From Ursus arctos (Eukaryota; Chordata; Mammalia; Carnivora; Ursidae), in contig NW_026623050.1 in NCBI RefSeq assembly GCF_023065955.2, positions 21,844,501 to 21,908,500 on the forward strand: a DNA stretch of 64,000 nt, written 5' to 3'. This document shows positions 26,174-41,909 of this stretch, in pieces. The position numbers and the translations under genes are program-made. The notes under the pieces are model-generated. The model did not search any database. It was not told the origin of the DNA and worked only from the letters and a program-made list of their open reading frames with translations. The first letter of the stretch is position 1. Every line of letters starts with the position of its first letter.

Positions 26174-26281
26174 GGGGTGCCTTGCTGGCTTAGTAGGAAG
26201 AGCATATGACTCTTGATTGCAGGGTCATGAGTTTGAGCCCCACTTTGGGAGTAGAGAATACTAAAAGAATTAAAAAAAAAA
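26174..26281 (+). mobile_element. Short, older-type Can-SINE (tRNA head only)
   Basis: 'ggggtgccttgctggcttag', 'gaagagcatatgactcttga', 'gggtcatgagtttgagcccc', 'actttgggagtagagaatac' then an A-rich tail. It lacks the CT-rich middle of the other copies. Confidence 0.85.
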
Positions 26282-26327
26282 CATGTTACTTGGAGAGGTT
26301 ATTCATCCTCAAGAAACACTTAAACAC

Positions 26328-26527
26328 ATGGAGCGCCTGGGTGGCTCAGTCAGTTAAGCATCCAACTCTTGATTTCAGCTCAGTTCATGATCTCAGGATT
26401 ATGAGCTCAAGCCCCGTGTCAGGCTCTGTGCTGGACATGGGGCCTGCTTAGGATTCTCTCTCTCCCTCTGCCCCTCACCCTCATGCTGTCCTCTCTCTTG
26501 CGCTCTTGCTCTTAAAAAAATAGAAAA
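26328..26527 (+). mobile_element. Can-SINE (SINEC)
   Basis: Sense copy beginning near 'gagcgcctgggtggctcagt'. The TSD is aagaaacacttaaacac (26311-26327) and aagaaaaacttaaacac (26528-26544), with one mismatch. Confidence 0.95.
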
Positions 26528-27399
26528 AAGAAAAACTTAAACACTTAATACATGCAAAATTCTGTGCTGGTCTCTTTTGGAATCATAAAGAGGAATAAAA
26601 CATTTTTCCCTTTAGGAATTTATCAATCTGGATGACAAAATCTTTCTGTCAAGAAAATTATTCTGTATTAGCATCTGACCTGTTAAAGGATAACAGAACC
26701 TTAACTTATTGAATATGAAGTAGCTTTTTCATATGTGCCTAATTAACAGTGTTTGTTTTTCATTCATTAAATTAATGAATTTTATTAGTTAATACTGTGT
26801 ACCCATTAATGTGCTTGTCACTAGTGATAGAGTAACATAATACAGACACAGTCCCTGCTTTCAGATAACAGACTACTGTGGTCATGTCAACTCACTTCTC
26901 TTTTTCATAGGTATATTTTAACTAAGAGAGACAGTCACATTCAAGGATTTGCTTAAAAAGTATAGCAGTCTTTATCTAGACATTTATTTTGGTAATTTAT
27001 CATAGGGGTAAATAAAGAAATACAATAAGGTCACTTTTTTTCTTTTAAACTTCATTTGTTATTTCTACATGTTTTTATTTCCATTTTACTTCTCTTTGAC
27101 ATGTGACCGCCTATATGTATCCAGGTCTTGTCCAAAGCTTTCTGATGGCTTATGGGTTTTGGCTGATTCTACTGGCTTTGACCATGCAGAGCTAGATGAT
27201 TTCAACACCTGGTGTGAAATCTTGTGGCTCTTTGAATACCAAAAGTCTGTGGTCTCTTGTTCAATTCAGTTAAATAAACTGGTACTTTATCAGCCTTCTT
27301 TCTGCTACTTACTGGGTGTTCTATAGAAAAGCTGATTTAACCTTTATAATATCTAAACCCCTGCAGCATTATAAAGATTTAGCAGCTGAAATCTCCCAT

Positions 27400-27795
27400 C
27401 CATCATTTATTGAGCAACTGCTGTGTACGCGCCAGCCATTGTTCTGAGGATGCAATTGTGAAAAAAACAGACACAGTCCCTGCCTTCTCAACATTTGTTC
27501 GACATAATGACTTCTAAGTGAGATGATAAAAATAATGACCAGCTTTTTGTGTGCTTACTATGTGCCAGGCACTTTTCCGTTTCCTACAGTATGTGAACTC
27601 ATTTACTCCTTACAACAACCTGTGAGATGAAGGTAGTATTTATTATTATTCCAATTTCATAGATAATGAAACTGAGGTAAGAAAGATTACTTTGCCCCAA
27701 GTCACACTGCTAATATGTGTGGATGGAAAGATGGAATTCACATCTGCCAGTCTGGCTCCAAAAATTCCACATTTATCCACTACACGGTACTGTGC
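27400..27795 (-). mobile_element. MIR SINE, antisense, with ancient repeat piece before it
   Basis: From 27528 the + strand reads 'gtgtgcttactatgtgccag', gcactttt, 'actcatttactccttacaac', 'tcatagataatgaaactgag', 'ccaagtcacactgctaatat', 'ctgccagtctggctccaaaa', a full reverse-complement MIR. The part 27400-27527 ('gagcaactgctgtgtacgcg', 'agacacagtccctgccttct') resembles another old repeat. Confidence 0.85.
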
Positions 27796-28566
27796 AATTA
27801 TAACAGATAATTATGGTATAATTTAAATGGATAATTAAATAGGTAATTTCAATAAGTGTGAGTGGTGATATAGCGGAAATTCTTGCCATTGTGGGAGCCT
27901 GGAATGAATTCACCCAGTTTGGTCTTACTAGGGCCTGGGAAAGAGGGGAAGCTTTTTTGAGAAAGTAAATCTTTATTGAAATACTTTTCCTGCCCCACCC
28001 TTTTTAACTATTGAAAAGAATTGGAAAGAATATTTTAAACCAGGAATCTGTTCTCAACATGGGGAAGTACTCTGATGATTACTTATTGGTTGGATAAAAT
28101 AAATTTTTAAATGAACTATTTAAAAAATTAACCAGTGGTAAAAGTTCTTATATTTTTGAGGAGACAAACCAGAATAGAGTGTTATTATGTAAATAAATAA
28201 TACTAGGTGCTTTTGTTTTGTTGTTTGCGGTAGAAGAAAGTATTTGACTTACGTGCAGTTTGAATTAGTTTAAAAATGTTAGCAGATTTGATTGATTACT
28301 TCAGGTCTGTTGTCACGAGAGCAGGGATTAACATTTCTGAATTCTGTACCATGAAATGAACATACAAAAAAGTATTAAATGCATTTTTATAGAACATATG
28401 TCACAATATAAAGTTTTTGCAAAGTGTTATGCATTCAGATGAAGCTGTTTAGGATTTGCAAATTAAATTGTAAGTTAGACAGATTTTTAAGTATGATGTT
28501 GAACAGTTTTGTAATCTGTGTATCAGCTGATTTTGTCAGTTATTGATATTTTGAGTGCTTTCCATT

Positions 28567-28757
28567 TTTTAAAAGATTTATCATTTTTGAGAGAGAGAGC
28601 GTGCACACGAGCGCAGTGTCGGGGGACAGAGGGAAAGGGGAGAGAGATTCTCAAGCAGACTCCCCGCTGAGCACGGAGCCCAAGGCAGGGCTCAATCCAT
28701 GACCTGAGCTGAAATCAAGAATTGGACACTTAACCAATTGAGCCACCCAGGTGCCCC
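28567..28757 (-). mobile_element. Can-SINE (SINEC)
   Basis: Antisense copy from 'ttttaaaagatttatcattt' to 'tgagccacccaggtgcccc'. The flanks share tccattttt, a probable TSD. Confidence 0.93.
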
Positions 28758-28837
28758 CTCCATTTTTATCATAAAACAGGAACAGTGATTTTTTTAGGGT
28801 GCATTTGGAAATATTTTTGACCAAAAATATTATGACT

Positions 28838-29030
28838 AGGGGTGCCTGGGTGGCTCAGTCGTTAAGTGTCTACCTTCGGCTCAGGTCATGATCCCAGGGT
28901 CCTGGGATCGAGCCCCAACATGGGCTCCCTGCTCGGCAGGAAGCCTGCTTCTCCCTCTCCCACTCCCCCTGCTTGTGTTCCCTCTCTCGCTGTCTCTCTC
29001 TGTCAAATAAATAAATAAAATCTTAAAAAT
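28838..29030 (+). mobile_element. Can-SINE (SINEC)
   Basis: Sense copy: 'aggggtgcctgggtggctca', 'cttcggctcaggtcatgatc', 'gtcctgggatcgagccccaa', 'aataaataaataaaatctta'. Its tail runs into a TG/TA tract. Confidence 0.95.
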
Positions 29031-29033
29031 ATA

Positions 29034-29066
<33 letters not shown>

Positions 29067-29082
29067 GTACATATATATTGCT
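29034..29082. repeat. (TG)n(TA)n microsatellite
   Basis: TG from 29034 to 29056, then TA with small interruptions. Probably seeded by the SINE tail. Confidence 0.92.
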
Positions 29083-29283
29083 ATATGATAGATGATTTCT
29101 GGTAATACTGCATATCCTTCATAATGTAGTATTTATCATCGCTCAGGTACAAAAGTCTCATTTTTATTAATGGTTATTTTCATAGTAAGTCCATTTTACA
29201 GAATTTAAGATCTGAATTAGGAGCCGCAGGGGATCAGGTTTGACCATTTTTATTAGCATAGTAATGCTCTATCAATTTAAAAT

Positions 29284-29700
29284 ATGTACCGTGATCGTTC
29301 TGTGTTTAATCTTACTGGTTTATTTCCTTTTCATTCCAAAATTGAATATAGCATTCATTTATCAGTACCATTGACTGATTTCCTTGGGCTCCATCTTAGC
29401 AATTGCTGGCTTTGTTTTTGTTCCTTTCTTTTACTCTTAACTCCTCCCTCAGGCCAGTCGCCTTCCCCTTATTTTCTCCACTCTTTAATATTTTGTCTGG
29501 CCCCTGTAAGATTCTGCTTTCTTCCCAACTGTTCTGCTGTCCCCATACTGTATTATGTTATGGCATTCTTCTCTTTTGCCGTTTCTACTTATGAGCATCC
29601 ATCCTCATTGCCTAACTCTACGTGGTACTCAGAGAGTCTTCTGTTTAAACCCCAGGTCAACTAACTTCTTTCATTAAAGCTCTATTTGACATCTGTTGTC
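29284..29700 (+). other. Unassigned C/T-rich stretch, possible L2
   Basis: Pyrimidine-rich sequence with phrases such as 'cttctttcattaaagctcta' that recall the L2 LINE 3' region. It gives a 126-codon ORF with no recognisable protein, which I regard as chance. Confidence 0.35.
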
Positions 29701-29934
29701 TACTTAAAACTATATAGAGGGATATATACCTACATACATAAAAAATATTTTGTTACCCTAATTGCTTTAGATTTTTTTGGTTAACTGTGGGATTTCTTCC
29801 TAATTATTCTTACCTGAAACTTCTGGCGTTTTAATGTGGTTCTGATTTAGGGAGTGATGGTACCTGGCTATCACCTTCCTAGCCTTGAATTTTTCCTCTG
29901 TACATGTGAAAGAGATCTTTATTTCCAGATTGTC

Positions 29935-30090
29935 TTGGTTCTTGCTACTGGAAGTGTGGTCTGTGGACCAGTAGCATCACATCACCTTTGTGTTAGAAAT
30001 GCAGAATCTCAGGCCCCACTCTAGACCCTATGTTTCTTAACCTGTATTGTAACATGATCGCTAGTCAGTTGCTATGAATATTGAAGTTTG
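29935..30090 (-). mobile_element. MER5-type hAT (Charlie) DNA transposon fossil
   Basis: 'ctggaagtgtggtctgtgga', 'ccagtagcatcacatcacct', 'gttagaaatgcagaatctca', 'ggccccactctagaccctat' match the reverse complement of MER5A-like elements. Confidence 0.8.
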
Positions 30091-30504
30091 CCAAGCACTG
30101 TTCTAGGTATCACCCAGCTAGTCGACACATTACCATGCTGACAGAGAACTGTGTAGTTTTCTAGAACTGATCTTAAACATGTGACCTATAGGGATCTTAT
30201 TTAAATGTTTGTAAATTACTTCGTAACTTTTCATCATGGTTCACAAAAAGTTCTGTTCTGGTGGATATCACTACTACTATGCAGAAGCAATGACAAGAAT
30301 AATCTCGAAACAGTCGCCAGTTCGTCTTTCAAGTGAGTATTTCATGTGTATTAGATCCAAAACTATGACAGTCATTTATAAGCCCATTTTCTTTGTTCTG
30401 TCCTCCAGCATCAGTTTGCATCTGTGGATGAAGAACTATCTCTTTTTTGCCTCTTGGGCTGTGACTTTTCAAGAAAATTGTATGCATTAAGATGAACCTT
30501 TGAG

Positions 30505-30689
30505 GGGCACCTGGGTGGCTCAGTTGGTTAAGCATCTGCCTTCAGCTCAGGTCATGATCTCGGGGTCCTGGGATTGAGCCTCACATTTTTGTTCCATGCT
30601 CAGCGGGGAGTCTGCTTCTCTCTCCGCCTCTTCCCCCGCTCGTTCTCTCTCTCTCTCAAATAAATAAGATAATCTTTAAAAAAAAAAAA
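30505..30689 (+). mobile_element. Can-SINE (SINEC), perfect TSD
   Basis: Sense copy beginning 'gggcacctgggtggctcagt', ending in an A-run. The 16-bp exact TSD aagatgaacctttgag is at 30489-30504 and 30690-30705. Confidence 0.97.
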
Positions 30690-30705
30690 AAGATGAACCT
30701 TTGAG

Positions 30706-32960
30706 GTGTAGGGAAACATATTCAAATTTCTAAATTTTTGGTCTTAAAAAAAGCCTTACTGAAATTTTATATGTTGGTTAATCGTATGTGTATACAATTT
30801 ATGAATAGATAGGTATTGATGGCCCATATTCAAATCTTCTTGTACGTGATGAAAAAACTTTATATACTACTTCTCTGTAGTGCAGTATGACGATCCCAGA
30901 TTTTCTGAGTAGACTGGAAAATAATCTTGTAGTACATTCTGTACTGTGTCCTCTAGTATATGGATGTACATGGATAAGCGACAGTACTTATTTTTGTATG
31001 TAATTTCTGTGTTCTCTGAGCACATATTAATGGGGGCTTAGAGATACATATGTTCTATGTTAAGCTGTATTACATGGAATCTATGAAGTTAATATACTGT
31101 GTGTGTGTAATCATTTGGTGATACCGTAAAACTTAGATCTATTTGTAGACTTCTGCTTTAGGATATAGTTAAAAAAAACTTGAATGTGTTTATTTTTATG
31201 ATCAGGAAAGAAAAAAAGTTATTTTTTTGGGACTTCAAGAATGAAGAGTTCTGAGAGCACACAAAATTAATCTTTTATTCTTTTGCATTTAAATGAACTG
31301 TGAACAATGTGGCTCATCCGCGAACACATTTCTGTTGGTGTTTTTCTGGAGTAATATCGTGTAATGATGTTAAACAGTATTTCAGTGAATGTTTGGTAGG
31401 TTTTAATGCCTTGTTTGGACTTATATACCTAAAAGTGGCAGTGGGAGGAAGTGGCAGAAAAATACCCAGATGTCTGTGAGATAGTGGTATGTCACTTAGC
31501 ACCTCAAGAGTGTTTAGTTTTAAATAACAAAAGTAAACTCCAAGAAGTGACCTTAGCTAGGAGCCATTCTGTTTTGTACATAGCTTCTGCTACATGTGGC
31601 TGTGACCAACAAGACTTTGGTTGTGGTTACCAGAGGACACCCTCGTGGTCATAACCAAGTTGTAAATGTCACCAAGATTCTTCCTGAATGTCTATCACAT
31701 GTGTATCAGTAATGCTAAAGTATATAAAAATGAAACAAAGATTCATTTGGGAGTTAGCACTCCCAGAAGATTAGTTTTAAAACAGAACAGCAGAAGGAGT
31801 TGTGACATGCATCCATAAGCAGTTGTAATGATTTGACAGTTATTTAGCCCTCAGTTCCTATCCCTGTGGTTGAACTGACAGCATGCCTGCAAAGATAGTG
31901 AGGCCTGTTTCAGCCCCATTAATGTCTTCTTAAGTGTTAGCCTGCGGTCTGGGTAATGATAAATGTTCAGTGATTGATGATTTTATAGTCCCAGGGGATT
32001 CTGGGTGATTTCTGGTTTCTGTGAGCTAAGGCAGTTTGAGCCTCTAGGAAGTTTTTCTCATCTTTACTAAAATCATTTTAAGTTAGCAAAAGTGTAGGAA
32101 TTACCTGAGGTTTAATTAACCAGTCAGTATTCAAAGCCTTGTTTAAAAACAATATGATTCTGTACTTACTATAAGAGTCTGAGAACCATAACTAAGTTTT
32201 TAATCCACAGAGCTTTTGTAACATTTATTTGTAAACTTTAGTATCTTTTTTCCTCCTCTGTTTAAAAAAAAAACAAAAACACAACATATTTTAAGTTGTG
32301 AAGAGAAATTTAATAACAGCAATTGTGAAATAATAACATTAGCTTTATTGTGTTCATGGTGTGTGCAGTTTCATTTTTAAGACTCAAGAATTTAAATCAG
32401 CTATTTTTAATAAATGTTTTCCTTTTTACATGGTTCAGTTTCTCTAGGAGTCAGTCTTGTTATACTAGTATTAAAGATAGTATAAACAGATCTTTTTTGT
32501 TAAAAATCTGTTTGCCATTTAGGAAAAGATTAATTTCTAGTATATTGATTGTGAATTATTTTTAGTTATTTTTAATAAAACTTGTAATTACCTAACTCTT
32601 AATGGGGAGGGTTTGGAGACAGAGAAAGGAGGGTAGAGATAAACATTTTCCTAATTTATTACAACTTAAAAGTATATTTTCTTTGTTTATCTTTTTTTAA
32701 AAAATGATCTTGTAGAACTTTGTTTTTGGATGTAACGAGTTCATAGGGCTAATTTTCTTTAAGATCATTAAGGAACTACTTTAAAGCCTTAAAAGAAATA
32801 AAAGGAGCACTTCTGTTTAGCCGTTCAAGTAATGAACAAGGAACTTGGTTAGGAATGACCATTTATAAGTCTGTATATTAATTAGATGAGTGTCATTATG
32901 CTCAATTAGCAGGACTGCCGAATAATCTCTTTAATACTCTGGTCTTTTTTTTCCCCCTAG
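30706..32960. other. No repeat recognised before the exon
   Basis: AT-rich, repeat-poor intron approaching the exon at 32961. No gene, RNA or mobile element was assigned. Confidence 0.5.
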
Positions 32961-36400
<3,440 letters not shown>

Positions 36401-36403
36401 TAA

Positions 36404-36404
<1 letters not shown>

Positions 36405-36443
<39 letters not shown>
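36405..36443. repeat. (TG)n microsatellite, about 19 units
   Basis: Uninterrupted TG tract. Confidence 0.97.
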
Positions 36444-36446
<3 letters not shown>

Positions 36447-36754
36447 CAATGGGAATTTTAAGATGAGATATACCTTCAATTATGTTCTTTTCTGAGACTT
36501 ATTCTGCCTCTAGAGATGTTCTATCCTTTAAAGAATGAGAGAAACATGTGATGGTATAGGAAAAAAAGTTAATGAACTAACTTTCATTAGGGTTAAGAGT
36601 TAGGAGATGTGGGATTTATTCTAGGTCCTTAAAATTACCTTTTTGATAGGTTACTGCTGGGTAGTCTCAAAGGGCTTCTGCAGGTCTAGAATTTTATAAT
36701 TCTGCAGTCTCATGTACCTAATATCTTTTATCTAGTCCTGAAAAAGACTGCAAC

Positions 36755-36900
36755 TAGAATTATAACTGCTGGTTTGTAAATGATAAAACTCAGGCATAGG
36801 AAAATTAAGTGGTTTTTCCTGAGATCACAGAGCCAGTAAATGGCAAAATTGAATGTAGAATCCATGTCTCCTGACTCCCACATAGTCTTTCCATTAGGCA
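36755..36900 (-). mobile_element. MIR SINE fragment, antisense
   Basis: 'ggtttgtaaatgataaaact', caggcatagg, 'cctgagatcacagagccagt', 'aaatggcaaaattgaatgta', 'catgtctcctgactcccaca' follow reverse-complement MIR. Confidence 0.8.
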
Positions 36901-36904
36901 TATA

Positions 36905-39900
36905 AGGCATTTGTTCTTTCTATATAATGCTCCCAGGTTTTAATGGTCATCATTTTCCTCAATTCTAATTATGGAGACCCTGGTCTTGAGAAACGACAAT
37001 GAAAAAATGGTTCCATAGGGACATAACTTTGGGACACATTGTAAATCATGTGCCCCTTCTTAGATATTCAGATTATACTTTGGGATATTAAAGGCTGTGG
37101 AAAAAGGGGGAGGAAAAGCTTATTTAACTTTATTCAGCTCATCACATCCCACATTCTCATGACACACAGAAGCCTTTTTGTAAAAAGAATCATTAGCCTT
37201 TGAGGAACTGCTTTTCCATGAAGCACACACTAGAAAATGCTTCTCGTTGTTTTAAAGGGAAAAATAAGAGAGAATACATGAAAGTTCTCTGAAATGTAAA
37301 ATAGCAACAATGTTAATGAAATTGCTATATATATTTTTATAACTTATTTTAGACATCTTAGCTAATATTGCAGGTTGGGTTCAGTTCAAGTACATTATTA
37401 AATCTCTTTTTAAAGTATTTAAATTATAAACAAACCACTGTCCTTCCTTTGATGTCTGTTTGCTCAGCCCTACCCTTCTTTACCTCAGAGTTTAAGGGGC
37501 CTCCTCTAATGTTTTATTTTTATTTCATTAAGTAGGTTTCTGAGAGCTTGTCTGGGAATTTAAACCCAAGTACACTTTTTTCCTATGTATTTGCTCTTTC
37601 AAACAACCAGTTTCGAAGTAAAACTCTTTTGTATACTTGATCCTGCCTGCAGTATAATTTCTGATTAATCTAGAATTCTCCTAGAGTCACAAAAAATGTA
37701 GAATCACCATTTTCAGAGTATCAAAGCACAATAGAACTCTGCCCTCAAAAGATTCCTAACTTTGATGTACATGAAATTCCTTCACTAGATGAGATAATGA
37801 AAATGATTATAATTTTGCTTAGGGGAAGCAATATAGCTTAGTATCTGGTTTGACAGTATTTCGTAAGATGAGGCCTTCATACTTTCTCCAGTGTTTTATT
37901 TTTTTTTCCCCAGTGTTTTATTAACCTCCCATCTCAAGAAAGGATATGGGTTCTATATTCATTAATCTTCATACTCTGATTTTTGGCTGCTTACAAACAC
38001 AGAATGTTGGCACTGAGAGAAACTTGAGTAAAAGAGACCTAGTTACCATTGAAGAAACCAAAGCCAAGAAAAATGAAATGAGTAGTTAATCAGGAAACAT
38101 GGACCCAACCCTCCTGATTCTAATTTAGCTCTAGCCCCTTTCTACTACACTGCTTCTTTTTCTTTTTTACCTCTCCTGTGCAACCGTTTGTCCATTTGCT
38201 CCATTTTCCACATTATAGCTCTTGTATCTTTTTCTTTCTCATGCTACTGCTTAGACCCTCATTAACCACCCTGAATTGTTGAATACCTTCCTCCTTCTCC
38301 TTCATGTACCCATTCATGCCTTTTTTCTGTCCTTTAATGGGTGAAAATACTGTATGGCAGAATATAAAATTAAGATTCAGTCTGTCTTTACAGACTTTAG
38401 TGTTTCAGTGTGGTAAGAGAAGTAATTTCAATAATTATTGCATATGGTAGAATGTGAGTGATACAAAGAAGTTCTTACAGAAATTCAGAAGAGATTAAAA
38501 TAAGGTACAACCAGAAGTGATCAGGAAAAGTTTTACTATGGAGTAGCATAATCCAGTCTATTAGTCAGGACTCTTTCTCTTACAAATGACAGAAATGAAC
38601 TTAAACTGTGTTTGATAAAAAGTGGCATTGAGTCGCATATTGCAGACAGCTAGAAGTAGATTGATTTTAGGTGTGGCAGATCCAGGGGTTCAAACAATGT
38701 CATCAGGTCTCCTTCTTTCCCCTTAGAAGTATTTGTTGAGGGAATGAGATAAATCTGAAGAGGCAAATTGGGCCAAGAGGAAATTTGAGAAGTGGAAAAG
38801 GGGAGGGGGTACAGAGTTTACTACTGTCTCTTCCTCTTTACTTCTAGTTCCCATACTCCAGTCTTTCCAAATTGTTGTAAATTGTCCCTTCTCCCATATT
38901 ATAGAATACCTTATTCCTTAGTGGTTTGGAATGTTTTCTTTCAGTGTAATTATGTATTTTTTAAATAATACTCTGTTCCTAGCAACATTGCCTCTTTCCA
39001 TGTCCCTACTTTGCCTTCATAACCTAAAAAGCAGCTTCTTTTCCGTAGTTAAAATGACCTGATAGCCATTCTTTGTGAAACCGTTCCTATGAGCCAGAGA
39101 TTAGCTAATGTGTTTTGTTTTGTTTTATTTTTTCCTATCCAGTCTGGGAAAGACCAAGCTAGTACTAATGCCTCACTTTGAAAGGGGCTCCAGCATTTCA
39201 GGGGTACTCCTGCGTAGACTCAGGATCCTTTTGTCTAAGCATAATTAATCCTGGAATGAATTACTTAGAAGAATTACTTAGAATTACTTAAAAGACATGC
39301 CAAGATTTCAGAAGATAGAGGGAAAAATGTTTGGGGCTTTATTTTGAAACTTAAAACTAATATTAAGAAAACAGACAGTAATTTATATAATCCCCTAGGT
39401 CTTAAGTGAACAGAGTGAATTAATTACTGAGTTTTTTTGGTATATTTTTTTCTTAGAAAATTGTTTGGTAATACAGAAATGTATTTGAAATTACATTTGA
39501 ACCTTCTTCATTTTCTCTTTAGTTATTAACAGACTCTAACTCAGTTTAGGTTCTAATCTGTCTGGCTTTTGTGTTGAATTAAATGGTTCTTTCATATCAT
39601 TTTTAAGGACTTCGTGCAATTTTGTGTCTCTTGCAGGATACTCAACTTTTGATGGATTTCTTTTGTATTTGCTTTGTATATTGGGATATTTAACAAGAGA
39701 CTGACCAACAGCCTCATTAACTCTGGCCTGAGGTAGCCACACTGTCTGTGAGGGCTATTTCACTGGGATTACTTTTTCTCAGTTTTCTGGTTATTAGTGA
39801 ATATTTCATGAAGTTGCAGTATTGCAAACTGGTAACTCTAAGGACTCCTATAAAGAGGACCTTTACTTTTATTAGTTTACCCCCAGTCCATTTGCTCATC

Positions 39901-40780
39901 ATCACTTGTGTATGTTTTGTGATCAACAGTAATCCTTTCTGCTCTGCACAGTTTTCTTGTAGGTCAGTGGCATACATCTGATAAATGGTTCTTCCTTGAA
40001 TCTTCCCATTGTTTGTGTCTAATTCTAGCCAAGTGAACGCGGCCCGTAGTGGGATGCATCACAGAAAGTGTGGCTACTTGGTTACTAGAGAACAAAAGAA
40101 TGGTTTTTTAAGAGGAACTTTTGTAAAGTTTACAGTTTTCCTAGATTTGGATACTCTGAGAACCTCACCATGGCACATAGTTGAGAATTTGGGACACTCT
40201 TTTATTTAAGAGAAGTCCTAGAGCAGCATTATCAGATCTTACCTTCTATGTGGTATTATTTCAGATTTCATTGCTTATGGTTATAATGATGCCTTTATCA
40301 TATACTATTGGTTTTTTGAGTGTTTTGTTAAATACTTAAATACTAAAATTCTCATAGAATGGATCTTAGAGGTCATCTAACTCGGTGGTTCTCAGTAAAG
40401 AGTGTTGAGAAATATATGGTTATCATAAAGACTAGAAGTAGGAGCAGGTGCAGCTGGTGCTCCCCCTACCCTTTCAAAATGAAGAGTTAGTACTAGCTTG
40501 GTTAGTGTCACAGTGTTTATGCAAGTTTTAATTAGCCACCAGATGAAAGTGAATTTTTTTAAAATTTGAAAGCTTATCCTTAATTGCTTTGGTTTATATT
40601 GTAGAAATATTATTGTTTGAAGGTATTCAGATCCTTCAGTTATATAGGTTTTGTACTGAGTTGCTGTTATTTAATAAGCCTTATGTTTTCTGTGAAGCCC
40701 CTCAAAAGATTGTTGCTTGAGTGTCAGTCTACCATTTTTATAATCTTCTTCACATCTGTTTCTTTTTCTTCTTAAAAAAT
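36905..40780. other. No confident feature
   Basis: Mostly unassigned AT-rich intron. 38390-38560 and 38570-38830 have phrases that recall ancient repeats ('gtgatacaaagaagttctta', 'gtcaggactctttctcttac') but I cannot name them. A 13-bp direct repeat lies at 37888-37922 and a short GAATTACTTA tandem at about 39257-39290. Confidence 0.4.
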
Positions 40781-40798
40781 TCAGCCTTTGCTTTTTAT

Positions 40799-41003
40799 TT
40801 TAAAGATTTTATTTAGTTATTTGAGAGAGAGAGAGCGAGAGAGAGAACGTGTGCGAGGAGTGGGGAGGGAAAGGGACAAGCCGACTCGCCAAGGGACCCA
40901 TCGCAGAACCCTCACATGGAGCTCAATTTCAGGACCCTGCGATCATGACCCGAGTCAAAATCAAGAGTCTGACGTCCAACCAGCTGAGCCACCCAGGCAC
41001 CCC
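40799..41003 (-). mobile_element. Can-SINE (SINEC), perfect TSD
   Basis: Antisense copy from 'tttaaagattttatttagtt' to 'gagccacccaggcacccc'. The exact 17-bp TSD cagcctttgctttttat is at 40782-40798 and 41004-41020. Confidence 0.97.
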
Positions 41004-41148
41004 CAGCCTTTGCTTTTTATAGCTCATGTTTTCTGTGGTGTTCATGTTGGATTTGTTTTATTTTTGTTATTTGGGATTTTAGATTTTTATGAACAGAACT
41101 TGCCACTCTACCTATATTTTAAGGCTTTCTGATATATATACATATATG

Positions 41149-41154
<6 letters not shown>

Positions 41155-41185
<31 letters not shown>

Positions 41186-41208
41186 CATACACACACACAC
41201 ACACACAC
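41155..41208. repeat. (TG)n-(CA)n inverted dinucleotide repeat
   Basis: Fifteen TG units (41155-41184) followed by 'gca', then about ten AC units (41188-41208). The two arms are reverse complements, so the tract can fold on itself. (TA)n-like sequence precedes it. Confidence 0.95.
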
Positions 41209-41239
41209 CTGGCTGAGTTTTAATTCTTTTTGAGTTGTT

Positions 41240-41312
41240 GGGTTTTTTGTTGTTGTTGTTGTTTTGTTTTGTTTTTTGGTTTTTGGTTTTGTTTTTTTGT
41301 TTTTTTTTTTTT
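41240..41312. repeat. T-rich low-complexity tract (TTG/TTTTG)n
   Basis: Long run of T with regularly spaced G; no retroelement body is attached. Confidence 0.85.
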
Positions 41313-41564
41313 TGTCTATTGCCATATGCATGTTGTGGTGAAATATGTAACAGGCATCCTTATATTACATACTTGTTTTTCACTTTGAGAGTATCTCTGG
41401 AGGATTGTCATACTCCTAAGATGGTACAAAATTTCTAGGGAGTCACAATTAAATGGGAGTAGAGCACAAGGCTGCTTTACTGCAAATTAAATTAATTAGT
41501 TTATAGTCATAAATTATATTAATTTCTGTTACATACTTTTCTACACTGACCCCTGAGATCAGGG

Positions 41565-41760
41565 ATCAAAAAACCTTTTTGCAGAAAGCCGAATAGTAAA
41601 TAGTTTAGGGTTTGCAGCCCAAGGGGCAAAATCAGTGATATTATGTAGGTACTTATATAACCATTTAAAAATGTAAAAAAACTATTCTTGGCTCATGGGC
41701 TATAAAAAGAACAGTTGGTAGCCTGGATTTGCTCTACAGGCTGTAATGTGCTAATCTTGT
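41565..41760. mobile_element. hAT-like DNA transposon fossil (MER1 group), tentative
   Basis: 'gatcaaaaaacctttttgca', 'agccgaatagtaaatagttt', 'agggtttgcagcccaagggg' and the end 'gcctggatttgctctacagg' recall the common mammalian element 'aaagggccagatagtaaata ... ggcctgatttggcc'. The family assignment is from memory. Confidence 0.5.
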
Positions 41761-41868
41761 TCTAGATAATGTAACAAAAATACTTTAAACAGTAGCAACA
41801 CTGTCAGTTTTTGAAGAGGTAACAAATGATATATATGTATGTATGTGAAATTCTATGGAACATAACAG

Positions 41869-41869
<1 letters not shown>

Positions 41870-41903
<34 letters not shown>
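41870..41903. repeat. (GT)n microsatellite, about 17 units
   Basis: Uninterrupted GT tract. Confidence 0.97.
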
Positions 41904-41909
41904 GACTAT

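Noticed and set aside
26174..26281. Possible tRNA-Lys gene
   Set aside because: tRNA-like heads with A/B-box-like sequence here are Can-SINE heads with poly(A) tails and TSDs, lacking an intact cloverleaf.
29284..29664. 126-codon ORF
   Set aside because: Pyrimidine-rich intron, possibly L2; protein has no recognisable features.
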